Positions 21,777 to 35,800 of a DNA stretch of 64,000 bases are shown one piece after another; positions within the stretch are counted from its first letter, which is position 1, and each line of letters begins with the position of its first letter. A model generated the notes under the pieces. That model did not search any database. It worked only from the letters and a program-made list of their open reading frames with translations, and was not told where the DNA came from. A program made the translations under genes and the position numbers. The stretch comes from Mesaphorura yosii. Its lineage: Eukaryota > Arthropoda > Collembola > Poduromorpha > Tullbergiidae. Location of the stretch: contig WIXG01000072.1 in assembly GCA_009869945.1 (NCBI GenBank), positions 62,001 to 126,000 on the forward strand. The letters run 5' to 3'.

Positions 21777-23851
21777 ATGAAGTCGTTTTGTCGTGGATTG
21801 GACAAAACTAATATTTCTATCATTGCCAAAAGGCTTTATGGCAATGCGAGTACTGTCGATTCCTCTGGTGGGTCTAAAATCCCCAAGTCAACCGTTTCAA
21901 CTGCAACGCATCCAGAACCGATTTCGCATGGTGAAGGACGTGGAAAGAAACTCCTTCCTCCTTTAGATACACCATTACCCAATCTACCTAAGCAGATTTA
22001 CTCAACTGAGCGAACAGCACCAATTTCGTTTGACACAAGAATCACAAAGTTGGAGAGTGGCTACCGCGTTGCGTCCCAATATAGACCAGGCAAGTATGCA
22101 ACCGTTGGAGTAGCCATTTCGTCTGGGGCAAGATACGAGAATGGATTTCCAATTGGCATATCTCATATAGCCGAAAAACTCGGGTTCACGGTGAGGATGT
22201 TAATGGCAATTTGATCGTGCTGCGAATTGAGTACCGGGCGACCCATAACGTATACCCTTTTGCATTTTATCTTCCAGTCAACTCGAAATTATGCAGGACG
22301 TGAACAAGTCTTGAAACTGCTGGAAGATTACGGCGGAATTTGTGATTGTCAAACTTCCAGGTTGATGAAATTAACTGAACAAATTGTGATGGGCAATCGA
22401 TAAATTATATTAAATGTTGGACTGCGTCTTATTTAAAGGGATACAACTGTGTATGCTATTTCCGCCGAAGCCAGAGGACTGGAAAAGGTCATGCATCTGC
22501 TAGCCGACGCCGTTCTTCGTCCTCACATAACTACTCCTGGATTACAAGCCGCACGTCTTGCTGCAAAGTATGAGTGGGAAGACATGCAGATGAGACCGGA
22601 TCAGGAAACAATTCTTCTGGAAAAAGTACACGCCGCAGCTTGGGGAGACAATACATTGGGATTGCCACGCTATTGCCCACCTGAAAATATTGACAACATT
22701 ACAAGAGACCACATTTTGAGCTACATGAGATTAAATTTTCAACCTCCACGCATCGTTGTTTCTGGTGTTGGTGTCGAGCACAACGAACTTGTGGATTTAA
22801 CCAAAATGTATTTTGTAAGCTCACAACCAGCTTGGGAGGAAAAGGACTTTAACATCACAGGACCAAACCAACCAGACAAATCTGTTGCAAAGTACATTGG
22901 TGGTTACCTGAAGGTTAGTACTCCCGCATCATGGTTTGTACCGCGTAATATCATTTTCCTAAGTTACTTTCAATTACTTTCATCTTGGATAACAGGAAGA
23001 AAAGGATTTTGGTCAATTCAATTCTGGACCGCTTCCGGTTCCGAACTTGGCACACATTGCCCTCGGATTGGAGTCTGTGACTCACCACGATCCAGACTTC
23101 ATTTCATCGTGCGTTCTTAATATAATGATGGGAGGCGGTGGCTCATTCAGCGCTGGCGGTCCTGGGAAAGGAATGTACAGTCGACTGTATCTCAACGTCC
23201 TGAACCAGTATCATTGGATTTACAATGCTACAGCATACAACAATTCTTACGGTGACTCTGGATTGTTCTGCATTTACGCGAGTTCACCACCAGGAAATCT
23301 CAAAAACCTTGTCAATGTCCTCGTCAAGGAACTGGCGGCCATGACTGGACCAGTTAACGAAGAAGAATTCACAGTAGGTCTTTTACCATATTCGAACTTT
23401 AAAAATTCACATTGCCTTCATTACTGTATTCCAAGCTTTCAGCTGGTAAAGCCTCAGACTTTAACGAAATTAATTCTTTAATTCAGAGATCCAAAACTCA
23501 GTTGAAATCAATGCTGCTAATGAATTTGGAAACGCGACCTATTGTCTTTGAAGATATTGGACGTCAAGTGCTTGCTAATAATCAGTATCGTACTCCGGAC
23601 GAGTACATAAGCCTCATTGGTAAGTTTCACTGCAATTTTTTCTCAAATAAAATGTGAAATCTTCGATTTTAAATTGGTCGCCCATTTTATCAGACAAAGT
23701 ACGGATGGAGGACATTGAACGATTGACACGAAGACTTGTTGCCACTAAGCCATGCATTGCTGCAATGGGGAACCTTCAGAAGCTCCCGACCCTGGAGTCC
23801 ATTACAAACGACATGGCCGACTACGTCAAGCGAATCAGTCAAACGAACTAA
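21777..23851 (+). CDS. PMPCA: Mitochondrial-processing peptidase subunit alpha
   Basis: Exons are 21777-22190, 22278-22360, 22439-22913, 22996-23373, 23487-23619 and 23694-23851, giving 546 residues. The protein cuts targeting presequences from imported proteins in the mitochondrial matrix as partner of the catalytic beta subunit. Visible family blocks are ITKLESGYRVASQ, GVAISSGARYENG, GISHIAEKLGF, RDTTVYAISAEARGLEKVM, FNSGPLPVPNLAHIALGLES, TRPIVFEDIGRQVLA and the glycine-rich loop GGGGSFSAGGPGKGM near residue 370 that grips substrates. The zinc-binding HxxEH of the beta subunit is absent, as it should be. The N terminus is Arg/Lys-rich without acidic residues in its first 14 positions, as in a mitochondrial presequence. 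The ATG at 21777 is the only one that gives this. Confidence 0.95.
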
Positions 23852-23950
23852 ATCATTGATTAAATTAGCTCAAACTTATTTATTCCTGGAGTAGACTTTT
23901 ATAATGAAATGTTCTAATCAAATTCCACTACAAAGCGTGCATTAAAAATA

Positions 23951-23956
23951 AATAAA
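23951..23956 (+). terminator. Poly(A) signal AATAAA of PMPCA
   Basis: Two overlapping AATAAA hexamers (23947 and 23951) lie about 100 nt after the PMPCA stop. Confidence 0.6.
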
Positions 23957-25982
23957 GCCTCTGGCCTCGTCTTTTCGACTGATTGAAGTCTCTTCATTTC
24001 TGACATAGTAGAAGCTGATATCAGTGCACATTAATCAACGATGACGAGATATTGGCGGCATGCACAGAGAGAAACTGATAGTTGATTGCCGTTGACGTTA
24101 GAGTAAATATTAAGGTAGAACAGTGCCCCAATAACCGTCTTTGCGCTGACTGAGTGTTTGGCGAGTCAGTCGAGTCTCGAGTGCGTGTGCCATGAAGTGC
24201 ATCTGATCTGAATGGAAGCTAACACAGCGTATCAAGTAACGTACACAGTTCGCAGTTACATAAGCCCATTAAGGGTTTTCTGGTTAGTTTGCGTTCCAAC
24301 AACGTACGGAATGTAATGCCTATGCGCGTCGATAAAATGTCCTCTCTTTCGTATGTTTACGTTTGCTGATACGAGTACGAGCGCAACTATTTGCTGACTG
24401 GAGTTCAGTGTTGGAGCATGCAAGATGTGTGGGCATGTAGTGATGAGTTCGATACGTGATGGGTAGATTTTACATTAATATTGCATAAGCATAACAACGT
24501 TTTATTAAACGAATCCAGCTACTTCGTGTGAGATTGCCTTTTACGTAATTCTGCCTGTCCGTACCAAAACTCGTCGGTCAGAGCCTTAGATTAGCGTTGA
24601 GGCAGGCATTTCCAAGAAGTATTTTCCAGTTTTCCGTGATTAAAGCTGGCAACAACCCCGTGCTCATACTTGCTGGTGATGCGAGGAAAGTGAGACAGAA
24701 CTGGAAGATATTCGTGCTACATTTCATGCCAGTCGAGAAGCAGATGCAGAGTATGGACCAGTATAGGAGTTGGCACCGTTGCCTTGAACGGTTTGTGAGG
24801 AAATAAAAATAGGGGAGACGGATGTAGAGTGAAGAGAGGAGATGTAAACATTTGTGCATCATTTGGAGATTCGGACCAAGTACCTGGGGTGAGTGATGTG
24901 AGAAGGGGTGCGGAATAGCAACATCCTTCCTGTATAGGCGCTAACGTTCAGCTCCAGCATCCACTACTAACTGGCAGGCAGCACCAGTGCATTGTTGCAG
25001 TGCCAGCCGTAGCACGCTAAACCGCTTTGAGTGAAACAGGGAAATGCAACGTCAAACTTCATTCAGCCTTCAGTGTTCCATGGCATCACATCCTCACATC
25101 CTAGATCGTCATGAAGTTCATGTGTAGCGCACAACACACCACACTGGAACTTAATAGACGATACCTTAACACTGAGCACCAGGCAAACACAACAACGACA
25201 ATGAATGAAATGAGTTTCAAACCGGTTTAAGTTTAAAGTCAGAGTTGTCCTGTCATTGGTGGCTCTGAGGGGAAGAGTGGAGAGACATTTAAGCGGCACG
25301 AACAAAGATTTAACAGTTCAGGTGTTATTGTGTTATTAGTTAGTACCGAATGTAATAACAATCATCGATCAAAACAATAATTAAAAGTGCAAGTGCAAGG
25401 CCATATACTTTGGTCTCCGGTGTTTCGGTCTCTTCTTTGTGGCAGGGCACATATTATTGTATTCATAATGGGTTATTCCATGAGTCATTTCCGTGCTCAT
25501 TTGCTTCAATGAACTGCGAACGTGAACTCGGGTTGAACTTCCAAAGGTAAACACGTACACAGTGCAGTGAGGAGTTTAGTGAGTCTGCCGAGTGGGACTG
25601 GATGGCCGTTCTATTTTCTAATTGTGGATAAACTGAGAACGCGCCCGTGCGTGTGTGTGTGTCGCGAAGGTTAGTGATCTCATGCCAACTGTTGAAGTAA
25701 AACTTGCTGAAAAGACAATAAAATACAGCTATGAGACCACGACACTGACATCCCAAGATTTTTGGCAACTCGTGTTTCAGGAATGTCGCTGTCGCGTTGC
25801 CTGGTCGGAGTTGTTCCTTGCCATGCACGACGGATGTTAGGGTTCGTATGACGGTTCGCAACTCTTGGGCTCGAATAGTTTGCAAGTGCTTGTGTAGTTG
25901 ACATTCTACACCTACGAATACGAATTCACGACTTGCGTCTCTCAGAATGTTTCACCGGCTCTAGAAGAAACAGCAACACGTG
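23957..25982 (+). promoter_or_regulatory. Non-coding; possible distal promoter and 5' UTR exon of the Fat-like gene
   Basis: No coding feature is supported. A good splice donor (CACGTG/GTGAGTG) ends at 25982 and could close a 5' UTR exon that joins the acceptor at 43193, giving a 17.2-kb first intron. The start of such an exon is not visible. A short (GT)6 run lies at 25651-25662. This assignment is inference from position and one splice site. Confidence 0.3.
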
Positions 25983-28900
25983 GTGAGTGTCATTAGAAGT
26001 ATGTAATTAAATCTACGAAGAAATGCTCTAAATCGGCGTAGAAATAGGTATTTTAGCTAATGAATGAGTAAAAACGTATGCTTATGCTTTGCGTTGACAT
26101 TCATGAGACAGCGAAGAGTCGAAAGTTTATACAATTACTGGACGACAGTTCTCCAGTTGACATTCTCCCTCAATTTTCTACCCAACTATCACATACGCGG
26201 CGCTCTAAACTGAACTAAACTTTGGTCTCGGTGGTAAACTCTTCCTGATTCATGAAGCACCGTTGCATACTCCGTTGTAATTACACAGCGGCGTTTTCTT
26301 TTTATCTTTTCTTTTTATCTTTTCTGCTTCCACTCTTCTGCAATCACAATCGATGAATCCCAATCTCAATTGTTCTGTCTTTCGTTCCATTGAGGTCAAG
26401 TAGACAGTCACCGTCACCCACTAGTCCAACTAAGAGGCAAATATTTAATCCAGGCACACTTCGTCATTCGTCTTGGTCTTCGTATTTAGTTACCGAATAT
26501 TTATTATTCGCCCATTTAAAAATACAATCCCTTTGTTCTCGGTCGTCAATCAGCAATCATCGAGCGCCGCACGAATCGCGATCGTTGCTACCACTCACTC
26601 CTTGCCCGAATACCAAGTTCATCATTGTCCTGTCTCGTGGCTGTTTTCTGTTGTGGAGTTGTGTTTCATGTTTATGTCTTCACGAGTGGAAATAGATTTA
26701 AGATTTCCCTTGTCAAATGAAACCATTAGCATGTATTTAAGATGCATATGAAGACGTTGCTCTCGGAATTTACACGTTCGGATTGAATTTCACAAGACGC
26801 TGCCACTGCCATAAAGAAACGTGTCATATTTGCAAAGTGCGTAGCGAATTTGATGAGCGCATAGGAGCAGAGAAATTTTTGTTTGACTTCAATTGAACTT
26901 AATCAATGTGCTAAGTAATCATCTAGTCAGGAGGATTTCTAAAGCCACGTATCTTAAAAAGGAGCTTGTGTCAGATGAAGCGTAATAAAATCCAAACATG
27001 CTAATCCATAACCCATGGATAGAGAAACTTGTTGACTTCATTTTGAAAGCGACAGAGTCATAATGATCTAATGAGACATTCCCCACGGTGTTGCTGAAAC
27101 TGCAACAAATTGCAAAGCGATGGTGGAGTTGCTGCTGAACGCGAACCTCATACTGTGTTGTCTTCCCTTTGTGTTGGCTTCATTTCGGAACAATAAAGTA
27201 GGAAACCTTCACCCCTGAGAAGCAGCGGCAGCAGCTGGCTCTGCAGCAGAAACAGAGACACAAGGCAAGGCATGGGTAAATGAGTGGAGGACTGACGGCC
27301 TCGGAGAGGCTTGATTCATTGGAGTGGAGTCGTCCTGCAATAAAGGCCATAAAGGGCACTTATTTCTGAAACTCGGCGAAAGGTCTGCTGACTGAACGAA
27401 TGCAGCTATCCTTCCTGCTCGTTCGCTCTGTGAGCCTCAGCCTGGATGTGAACCTTTTGTTTGCATGTGATGGAATCACCGCACAGGGCACGGGTACGGT
27501 ACGATTCTGTACGGGTACGGGAATTCGGAATTATATGGAACAGCGTAAAAAACCATAAATTGAAAAGAGAGGAAGCATCGGGAAATTTCGGCTGAATAAT
27601 TCAGACTACCGGTGAACCATTTTTCGTGCGGAATGCGTGAAGACCAAAAACTTCGCGTCTGCCGGGCTGTCGGATAAGGAGGACACGACAGTAACGGAGT
27701 TGAAATATTTAGGATGTTTGTTTACAAAGTTATTGTTCGGTCCAGCTTCCAGCGTGGTCCCACCAGTCACCAGTTTTAATCTCGGACCGGTGGGGCTGGA
27801 GGACATTAGTTATTATACGTTCTGCTGCTGACGACTGTAACTCGTGTGTCGCGTTAGTCGCCTCGCTTCCATTAAAGAACCCATCGCATCGCTGCTTTGA
27901 TCTTGAATTTTTTGGGGTGAGTGGTGAGATGGCAGACAAGAAATCGTCGCCAAACGCGATTGCCAAGTTCAAACCCACAGCAGGAAGATGAAAGCAGTCA
28001 GGATTCTTGGTTGCTAGTGCCGCTGCCGGTCGTCGAGTGAACATTTCCAGAATAGAAAAGCAAAAGCACAATGCAAGCGGAAAAATCCATGCACAATGCC
28101 GAGTCAAACACAAAATGCAGGCGATGGATGGATCTTTATTTGTATTTCGTTACTTGCAGAATAAGAGAATGAGAATCACGGATTCGTTTACGCGTGGAAA
28201 TGTGTTGCCATTGCACACGCTTTTGTCCCTCACTGCGCGTATGACTTTATAAAGTGCATACTACATGCACGCTTCGAGTGACCGACCACATTTGGAATTA
28301 TTCTATTCTATGCAACGGAGCATTATTGCTCACCACTGCCAGTCAGCAATACCAACATCAATACAACAATATTATTGTATTGTATTGGTTTATACGGCCC
28401 TCCGTCACTGCCCCAACATGTACGGCACATGGACGAAGCACCACGATCCACGAAACGAAGTTGAGTTGTTTCTACTTTCAATGTGCACAGAAAGTGAATT
28501 TGAAGAACCAAAGCCACGGCCACAATACATCATACGCACAGAGACTTTCTTCCCTTTACATTTGGTTGGAAGAGATCACAAATACACTCACAGCTCAGAG
28601 ACCCAACAACCTCTCGGGGCAGGCAAGAAAGGCGAAGGAAGAAGAGTTCAATCGTGTTCTGAGCAGTAAGCCTGTTTCTCCCTTTTGTTTTGCTTTCAGT
28701 GAATTCCGAGCTTGTGAGCCGGTTGGTTGGTTCGTCTCAACCTCTGCGAGCTGGCGACTTTTTCTCATCTTTGCGTTTAAAGACAATACACACACACGAC
28801 CGTGTAGTGCACCTGACCGGTCTGTCAGCCTGGTGCGAGTGTCCACCGTATACTATTGTAGGACTTCAAGCGCTTAAAGTGAATCAACCTCATGTTTCAT

Positions 28901-31900
28901 GTACCGTTTGTTTGAACCTAATTGAATGTTTCAACAAATATCGCCATCGGAGAGCAATCAAGCAGCTAGAAGCTTTCTTCACAAACTGCTGAGATTGTGT
29001 CAAAAGTTGGACGCGTCACGTTTTCACATTTCACGTACTCTCGTGTTCTGAACTGTTTACATACTCGCATTCGTAGGGAATCAGAACAGTACAGTGTCAT
29101 GGTTTCAGCAGATTTAAATTGAGACGTTGCTGTTGAATACGAACACGAATCTTTGCACATCGTCTCATCTGTTGGATGTGCGTGAGGCCGTGAGAAGTTT
29201 GCAATGAGTGCGAGTTTGTTGTCTCTTCTTCAACTTCTTCCATTCAAAATAGTCCAAACAGTTTCATAGTTTGTGGCTTATCGTGATGATGATTATTTAC
29301 AATGATCGTGTTGTTCCATTGTGAATCGCCGTGACGGCGACGGAACATGAAACGAAATGCACACTCATTCATCCAAATTGTTTTAGTGATAAGGAGAATG
29401 CAAATGCAATTGTGGTTACTCACGAATTATGGTAAATAATTGAGTACTCGTTGTGGTCAGCCCGAAATTAAAAGCACTTAGGAAATATTCTCTTCGAAAT
29501 GTGTCAAGGAAGTTTGTGTCACTGAGCGAGTTTGTCGTACTTGCTCATGAATGAAGAATTAGGAATTGTGTGCCCGAAACAATGAGATACGAAAGACATG
29601 AAATCAAGAGACAGTATAAATAATGCAGACGTTTGTTCCTCGACACAAAAGTAAACAGCCGTCTGAGTCCGCATCCTGAGAACGAGAGCAACCGTTTATG
29701 TAAGTTTAATTTAATTGAGCATAATTTAAAGCAGCTTACGCTGCTTTCGCATTTCCTGCCGTGTGCCGCGGGAGAAGCAATACAATACCGGAACGGAATT
29801 GTGGAGTCGAGTTTCTTCCGTTTCGCCCGTAAGAGTAGCTGGAAACCTGCGGAATTGAATTCAATCCTTATTTAATGCTTTGCTTATGTTGCCCATCTCG
29901 AACCTCTTTCTTGAATGAACCCGTACACTCTGAATGCACTGAATGCTGAATGGCGAAGAGAGAAATGAGTATTGAGCGGAGAACATAAATTCTGGAATAT
30001 CTGGAATGAAATGGGCAAGAAATATTCTCATAATAATAATGTAATAAATACGTGCAAGTACTAAAGTGGCGTTTTGCATTTTTTATTCTTCTCCTGTGGA
30101 GAAAATTATGCCATATTATATGAACCAGCACAACTTTTACATGCTTGAATTTCCCTTAACTCATAAATACGGCACAACACAATAGAAACTATCCAGCGTT
30201 TTTGTGAACGAGAGTGAAGGCAAGAGTAGCTAACTGTTGTTGGCCGCGTGCAGTGCAGTGTAACCCTAGTTCAGGAATTTTAAATCTGAACTCTTCCTCG
30301 TGTCTCATTCTTTTCCATGAGATTTTTATTACCATTGTAACTAGCAAGCAGTCCCACATTAACCGAAACGGAAAGGAAAGACTTCTAGATTTTTCCTTAC
30401 AAGGAATCCAGCCGTTTCTTCGTTCGGTCTTTAAGAACAGGGCAAAATTACACAGCAACAGCAGCGAATGCACATCAAATTATTATTACGTTTCGTTTTC
30501 GTAACGTGCATTGTTTTTCAGGCAGTTGAGTGAATTTAGCCGTAGCCTCTTTCCAGCTCTCTAAGTACCAAATATTTTGGGTGAGTGTGGCAGCAGAGCC
30601 CGGGAAAGGGAAGGGAAGAAGAGGCTTTTATTGCTAGACATACTTTACTAATTATCATTACAACGTAGCTCAGCATGCTTGCGCCTTGCCTTTCCTGCCC
30701 CAAATTCAATTCATGCCCTCATCTTGGAAGTTGACCCTTTATTTCCTTTCAAGTAGTCGCAAAGTAGGAAAGAATTCTCCGAGAGCCTGAGTGTTGTTTC
30801 TTCACTTCTCTCGCATTCAAGTGATTTTTGTTACAAAACAAACCTTGAGAGCAAATGCATAGGCTGAAATTACAAGATGAAGTTGGAGTTACTCAAACAC
30901 ACGAGGTTTTAGTTAACATGGAGCATAATTCCTGTGGAGAGAGAATAATGGAGCACACTTGGAAAGTTGTTGCCGGTTTCAGTTTCAGTGAAATGCAATA
31001 TGCAAAACAAAAGCGAACAGAATGTTACTTGAACTTTTAAGTAGAAAAAAAGTGCACCTTCTTTTGACATGTAAATCCTGGTTTATGACTTAAATTTGCA
31101 TTGTATCTTACTTGACTTAAGAGGGATTCGAATTTATTACGATTGTTCTGTTCCATAAACACAATATTATGGGCTCATAATACGCACTCACAATGCGAGG
31201 AACCGTTTTAAGAAAAGACTCCCAATGCGCGTGGTCTTTTATTGCTGTTATGGTGCTTTTGTGTTGTGGCGTAGGAACGAATTTTTTAAGAATCACTTTT
31301 CTAATCTACACGCCTCAGTTCCTTCACGCCAGGATCATAATCTGCGGATCGTTTCCGAGCTCCATTCCCCGAAATTGCAATCGAGTCGAGGATTTATATT
31401 TTATTTACATTTGCAGCTTACACGGCAAATCTCAAACGCAACTAGACGGCTGAGTTCCACAGCCATAGTTCTGGTGTCGCGGTAATCGAATCGTGGAATT
31501 CTGTGAGTCGGAATCGGTGTTAATTACACGTCTAAAGTGATACAGTGAAGCGCCGCCGCTCTATCATAAATTATGACGAATTCTAAGGCAATTGTTTTCT
31601 ACATTCCTTCGAAATCATGCATTCTCGGCATCGGTAATTTGTAGCGCTTGCCCCAGACACGAGTTAAACACTGAATGAAGCGAAGGATTAGAAAGGTCTT
31701 TGTTTTACTCTGCCATGCTTTGTACACTTGGCTTATCTTATCACTTTTATTTTTGTTTAAGTAGTTGGTATATAGGCAAGTTGCCAAAGTCAAGTACGCA
31801 AAGCACCGGCTCTGGAGAGCATTTTAGAGCGAAATGCTGTTCCTTTTTTGTTTAGAGCACAGCGTGACACGTCTCTTCTTCGCAAACCTCTAGCGACAAG

Positions 31901-32798
31901 TTATTTGTTTCACAAACATCGCTCTTTCCACCTTTTCTTGGTCGTGGATTTAAAATATAAATGAGCGTTTGTAAAAATTTGTTTCCGTGACTGGTTATCT
32001 TCTCGTATCTCCTTCGCAGGCCTCTACAGCACATGCAAGATGTACACCGTGCTGGTGTTGTGCCGTAGTTGAGAATGCGGGTTTTATGTGCAAACACATT
32101 TCGAGACATGGATCCTCGAAAAATGAAGAAATGATTGAAAAAGTGTTCTTAAAGGAAGCCTGAATGATGAAGTTCCTGAAGAGAATATGGCGAAGCATGG
32201 CTTCATCATGTGGCTTCATATTTGTTTTATGACGGGAAACAGTCATTTTTCAATCGATGGAGTGTCTATTCATACATAGACTGCTCCATCTTCAAATGCC
32301 TGGCTCCTCATAAGTTATGTTGTTGATATTACGAGCAGAGTGTAACAACCAACAACACAGACTCGCAGCTCGCTCGCAAGTATAAACTTCTTTCCGCTGT
32401 TTCCTTTCCTTTTTATTTTGCTACACAACTTGACTAACTTGACTTCCTTCCACAATTCAAGGACCAAGTGCACCAGCGCCGGTCGTGCTCGCGTCTACAG
32501 ATGCAAATGTAAACGGGAGCCAGCGAAAGGTTTTTTGTTGGTTGTTTCTTGTTTCGTTCAATCAGGAAGAAAATGAAACAACCAAACTGTTCTAAAATGA
32601 ATGAGGGTTTTAGGCAAGATGAGGGGACGAGATGAGAAAGGCAAAGAAAAAAGTCTTTCATAGGAAAAGTAAGTGAAAAAGACGAGGCACAGGCAGCTTA
32701 GGAGATTTATCCAGCAGCGCAACGCACAAAGTTAACCGGGCGCGAACCGTGAGCTCTTGTTGCTGGCTCATTGGATGCGTTTTAAAGGGAACATGCGT
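25983..32798. other. Long non-coding stretch
   Basis: Open frames on both strands are below about 210 codons, have no recognisable domains and do not link by splice sites to each other. Base composition is mixed rather than AT-rich. It contains one 13-nt tandem duplication (26298-26323). I see no tRNA, hairpin of microRNA type or mobile element that I can defend. It is probably regulatory or intronic DNA of the Fat-like gene. Confidence 0.4.
26298..26323. repeat. 13-nt tandem duplication
   Basis: The unit CTTTTTATCTTTT occurs twice in direct succession in non-coding DNA. It is probably a simple replication-slippage repeat. Confidence 0.7.
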
Positions 32799-32886
32799 TC
32801 AGTTTGGTATTTAGTGTCTTGTGTTTTACCTTAAATAGTGTTTGTGTAAGACGACGAGGACGCCGCACTGCACTGCACGAGTCTGA
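32799..32886 (+). promoter_or_regulatory. Candidate initiator and 5' UTR exon of the Fat-like gene
   Basis: A TCAGT initiator lies at 32799-32803, preceded by a weak TTTTAAA element about 20 nt upstream. It is followed after about 85 nt by a consensus donor, CTGA/GTAAGT, at 32887. The segment has no ATG before the donor. Joined to the acceptor at 43193 it would give a short leader before the Fat-like ATG at 43214. Each single element is expected by chance in a region this size, so the call rests on their order and spacing. Confidence 0.3.
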
Positions 32887-35800
32887 GTAAGTTGAGGTTT
32901 AATGAAGGCAGGCGAGACAGCGAAGCTATTTCGAGATTGTACGCGGAGATGAGACTGGTTGAGTCTTTTCTAGATTCCTATCATACTGTTGTACGTTATG
33001 TGGATGTAAACATTAACAATCATATTGCATCATGGGAAGGTGGAAGGTTTGCACAGAACACTTTAACCCGACATGATGGAAGAAACGAAGATAAACAAAG
33101 ACCAAGGTGCAATATTCTAATGCAATGCTATTTCCAGACAGGCAGCAGGAAGGAACAAACAAGAAAGTTCAGTGAATGGTTCCTCGCAAGAGTAAACCGA
33201 GTTTCCAAAATCCCGCCTTTCTTCAGTTTCTTTACTTCAGTCAGTGCTCTAATGTAGTACAATGACTTCCTCCGCAGCGACCGAATTAAGTTACTTGTAA
33301 CATCATTGTGGAAATCTATTAACGAACATTTTGTGGCGATGTGAGTGAAATGTTTTGAGCATGGCCATGCATCTTTCTCATCAACTCGAAAATCGCGTCT
33401 GCTTCTACTTTTGTACTTTGTTATCATCTTCCTTCGACACGTCTCTCCACCAGCGTCAAGTCTGTTCCAGCTCCAGACTCGGCTCTTCACAAACACTGCC
33501 AGAATTATTAATCTTTACCTTTCGTTTTTTACTGTACATAATTCATACTCCGCAGTCTTGAAACTTTAACTCTCATCCAGTTCTCCGTCAAGAACCAATT
33601 CTAAACCCCTTTCATCTTCCTTCTTTTTGTCTACCCCGGACTAATTACAGCTGCCACTCGCTGCAAAGCGAGAGACCAGAGTAAAGTTTCCAGAACAAAG
33701 ATCATCACATGAACTTGCACTCCATCCATCTCGTATTTCTTGCTGCACTGAATATTACGATTTACTAAATTTACTTCATTAGCTTCATTCGCTTCATCGC
33801 TTCATTATTTATGCCATTATTCAGCCCGAGAGCATTGAAGAAATTAGCAAAGTGTGTTTGCACTCCCCAATCTCGAGAGAAAAGTGCAGCTGGTGGGCGA
33901 TGCAGCGACTTTGAGTCGAGATTGCCTTGTGTAGGTTGTAAATCTTCATTGCAACATTTCGAGCCAAAAATAGTAAATCATTTAAATCCCGGATTTAATA
34001 TGCTTGCGTGTGGAAATATTGTGAATACGACGATGAGAAAAGTTGTGGTCCAACTTTATACCGGGGAGAGAGACGTGATGCTGTGAAAAGTCGTAAAAAT
34101 GAAACTTTTATTAGTTCTTAATTAATACGGCACATAAGTTACCGTGTCATGTAAAATTGGCTTAATGGTTGCTGTTATGATAATATTTTAATGGGCGAAT
34201 GACAATGGTACTTTTTAGTGCGGTGGAAGGGCGACGCTATTCATCCTGATGTCACGGGTCTGAATTGTACACGACACTAATTGGAAAGCGACTACAATCC
34301 TCCTGGCCATAAAAACGTCCAACAATGCATCATTTGTTCATAGGTCGTTAAAGTTTTTATTACTACGTACTTTACGACCGAGTCTAATTCTGATTCTGTG
34401 CTCTGTTCTGAACCTCCGTGCGATCAGGTCATTCTGAGAATATTGGAGCATAAGGTTCGTAAAAGTGGAGATTCAGACTCATGGCGATTTCATGTTTTGT
34501 TTTCATATTCTGTAGATGAAGGCAATCTTTAAAATACGTCATAGAACAATGGGATGTTTCTTTTTGGTTACAGAGAAGCATGACCGGGGGAGACACATGT
34601 AACTGCTTGCTCTCAAATTGCTTATTGCATGTTAGTGTTAGGGGCCAAATACTATTAAAAATACGGTCCAGGTGTCTTCGTCTTGTTGGGGGAAGAGTGC
34701 AGAGGGCACACGAAGGACACTGCGGGTCTGTAAAATTTGACTGTTTCAGTGATCTTGCCATTGGCCGGTGATAACTCGGTTCAAGGCTCACGGTGATAAG
34801 GTTACCAGCTTAAACGACTGCTTGAACAAAAACTGCACTTGTTAAAAGTCGGAATCCCCATCTGCTCAGAGTAAGTCTCTATTAATAGGACTTGAAGATT
34901 ATCCATTTGCTTTGACGCCATGCCATTCACAATGCACAAGCCGAGTCGAGATGCACGAGTGCATCGTGCAGTGCTTTGCAGTTACCATTGCTGCGTGCGC
35001 TGAAGAGACGGCGAAGTTGGTTGAGACACGTCGCTGTGGCTGTTCCATTTTCTTAATTGGGAAATAAATAAAAATGTAGCCGAGTGAAGTGCTCGGCCGG
35101 TGGAACACAAACTTGTGAGTTACATGGACACGACTTTACGAGAATCTCATCATCGGCCACGTTTTGTTTTCTCTCATTTACCTTCTGTCGTGCATTCCAG
35201 CATGCCAGAGGTGATTTGTAGATTATTATTAAGTCATACCTTCCCTCGGCTCGGCAATGACTTCTACAAAGTCAGTCCTGGAAATGACGAGACAGAATAA
35301 GAAAAGACCAAATTCCTCCCCTTTGCCATTCCTCTGGAGAACATGTGCGCTCATCTCTTCATCCCAGCACTTCTCACCGCGGTTTCGTTCTCTTCTCACT
35401 TCTGCTCAGGAGTTGAGACGTGGGGAAAATGAGTTTTTCTGTGCATATTTAGCGAAACCAAGAATGCGCACATTCACATACAAATGACAAGTAATATCTT
35501 TTACCAAGTGTGTCAAAGTCGGTTGAATATATTTTGTATCTTTTCTTTCATTTTCCGTACTTATTATTCACTTTCATCCTCATGTGAATTCTCGCATGTC
35601 ACTTTCTTCTTTTTCATCACCGCAGCCGCGTTGCTTTGTGCCAGACACATAAAAGGCTATTCTTGTCTTTGTTGTTTGAGGTCGCATTCTTGTGCTGCTG
35701 GATGGAAGCTGTCTCGCCCTACGTGCTTGGTTTTATTCAGTCCAATTCCAGTGATGAATTCACGACTCTTTTAGCTAAGCTAAGCTACTTCGTAGTGTCT

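Noticed and set aside
28254-28877. A 207-codon + strand frame in the long non-coding region
   Set aside because: It has no recognisable domain, no splice context, unlikely composition and an equally long overlapping frame beside it; expected by chance in a region this size.
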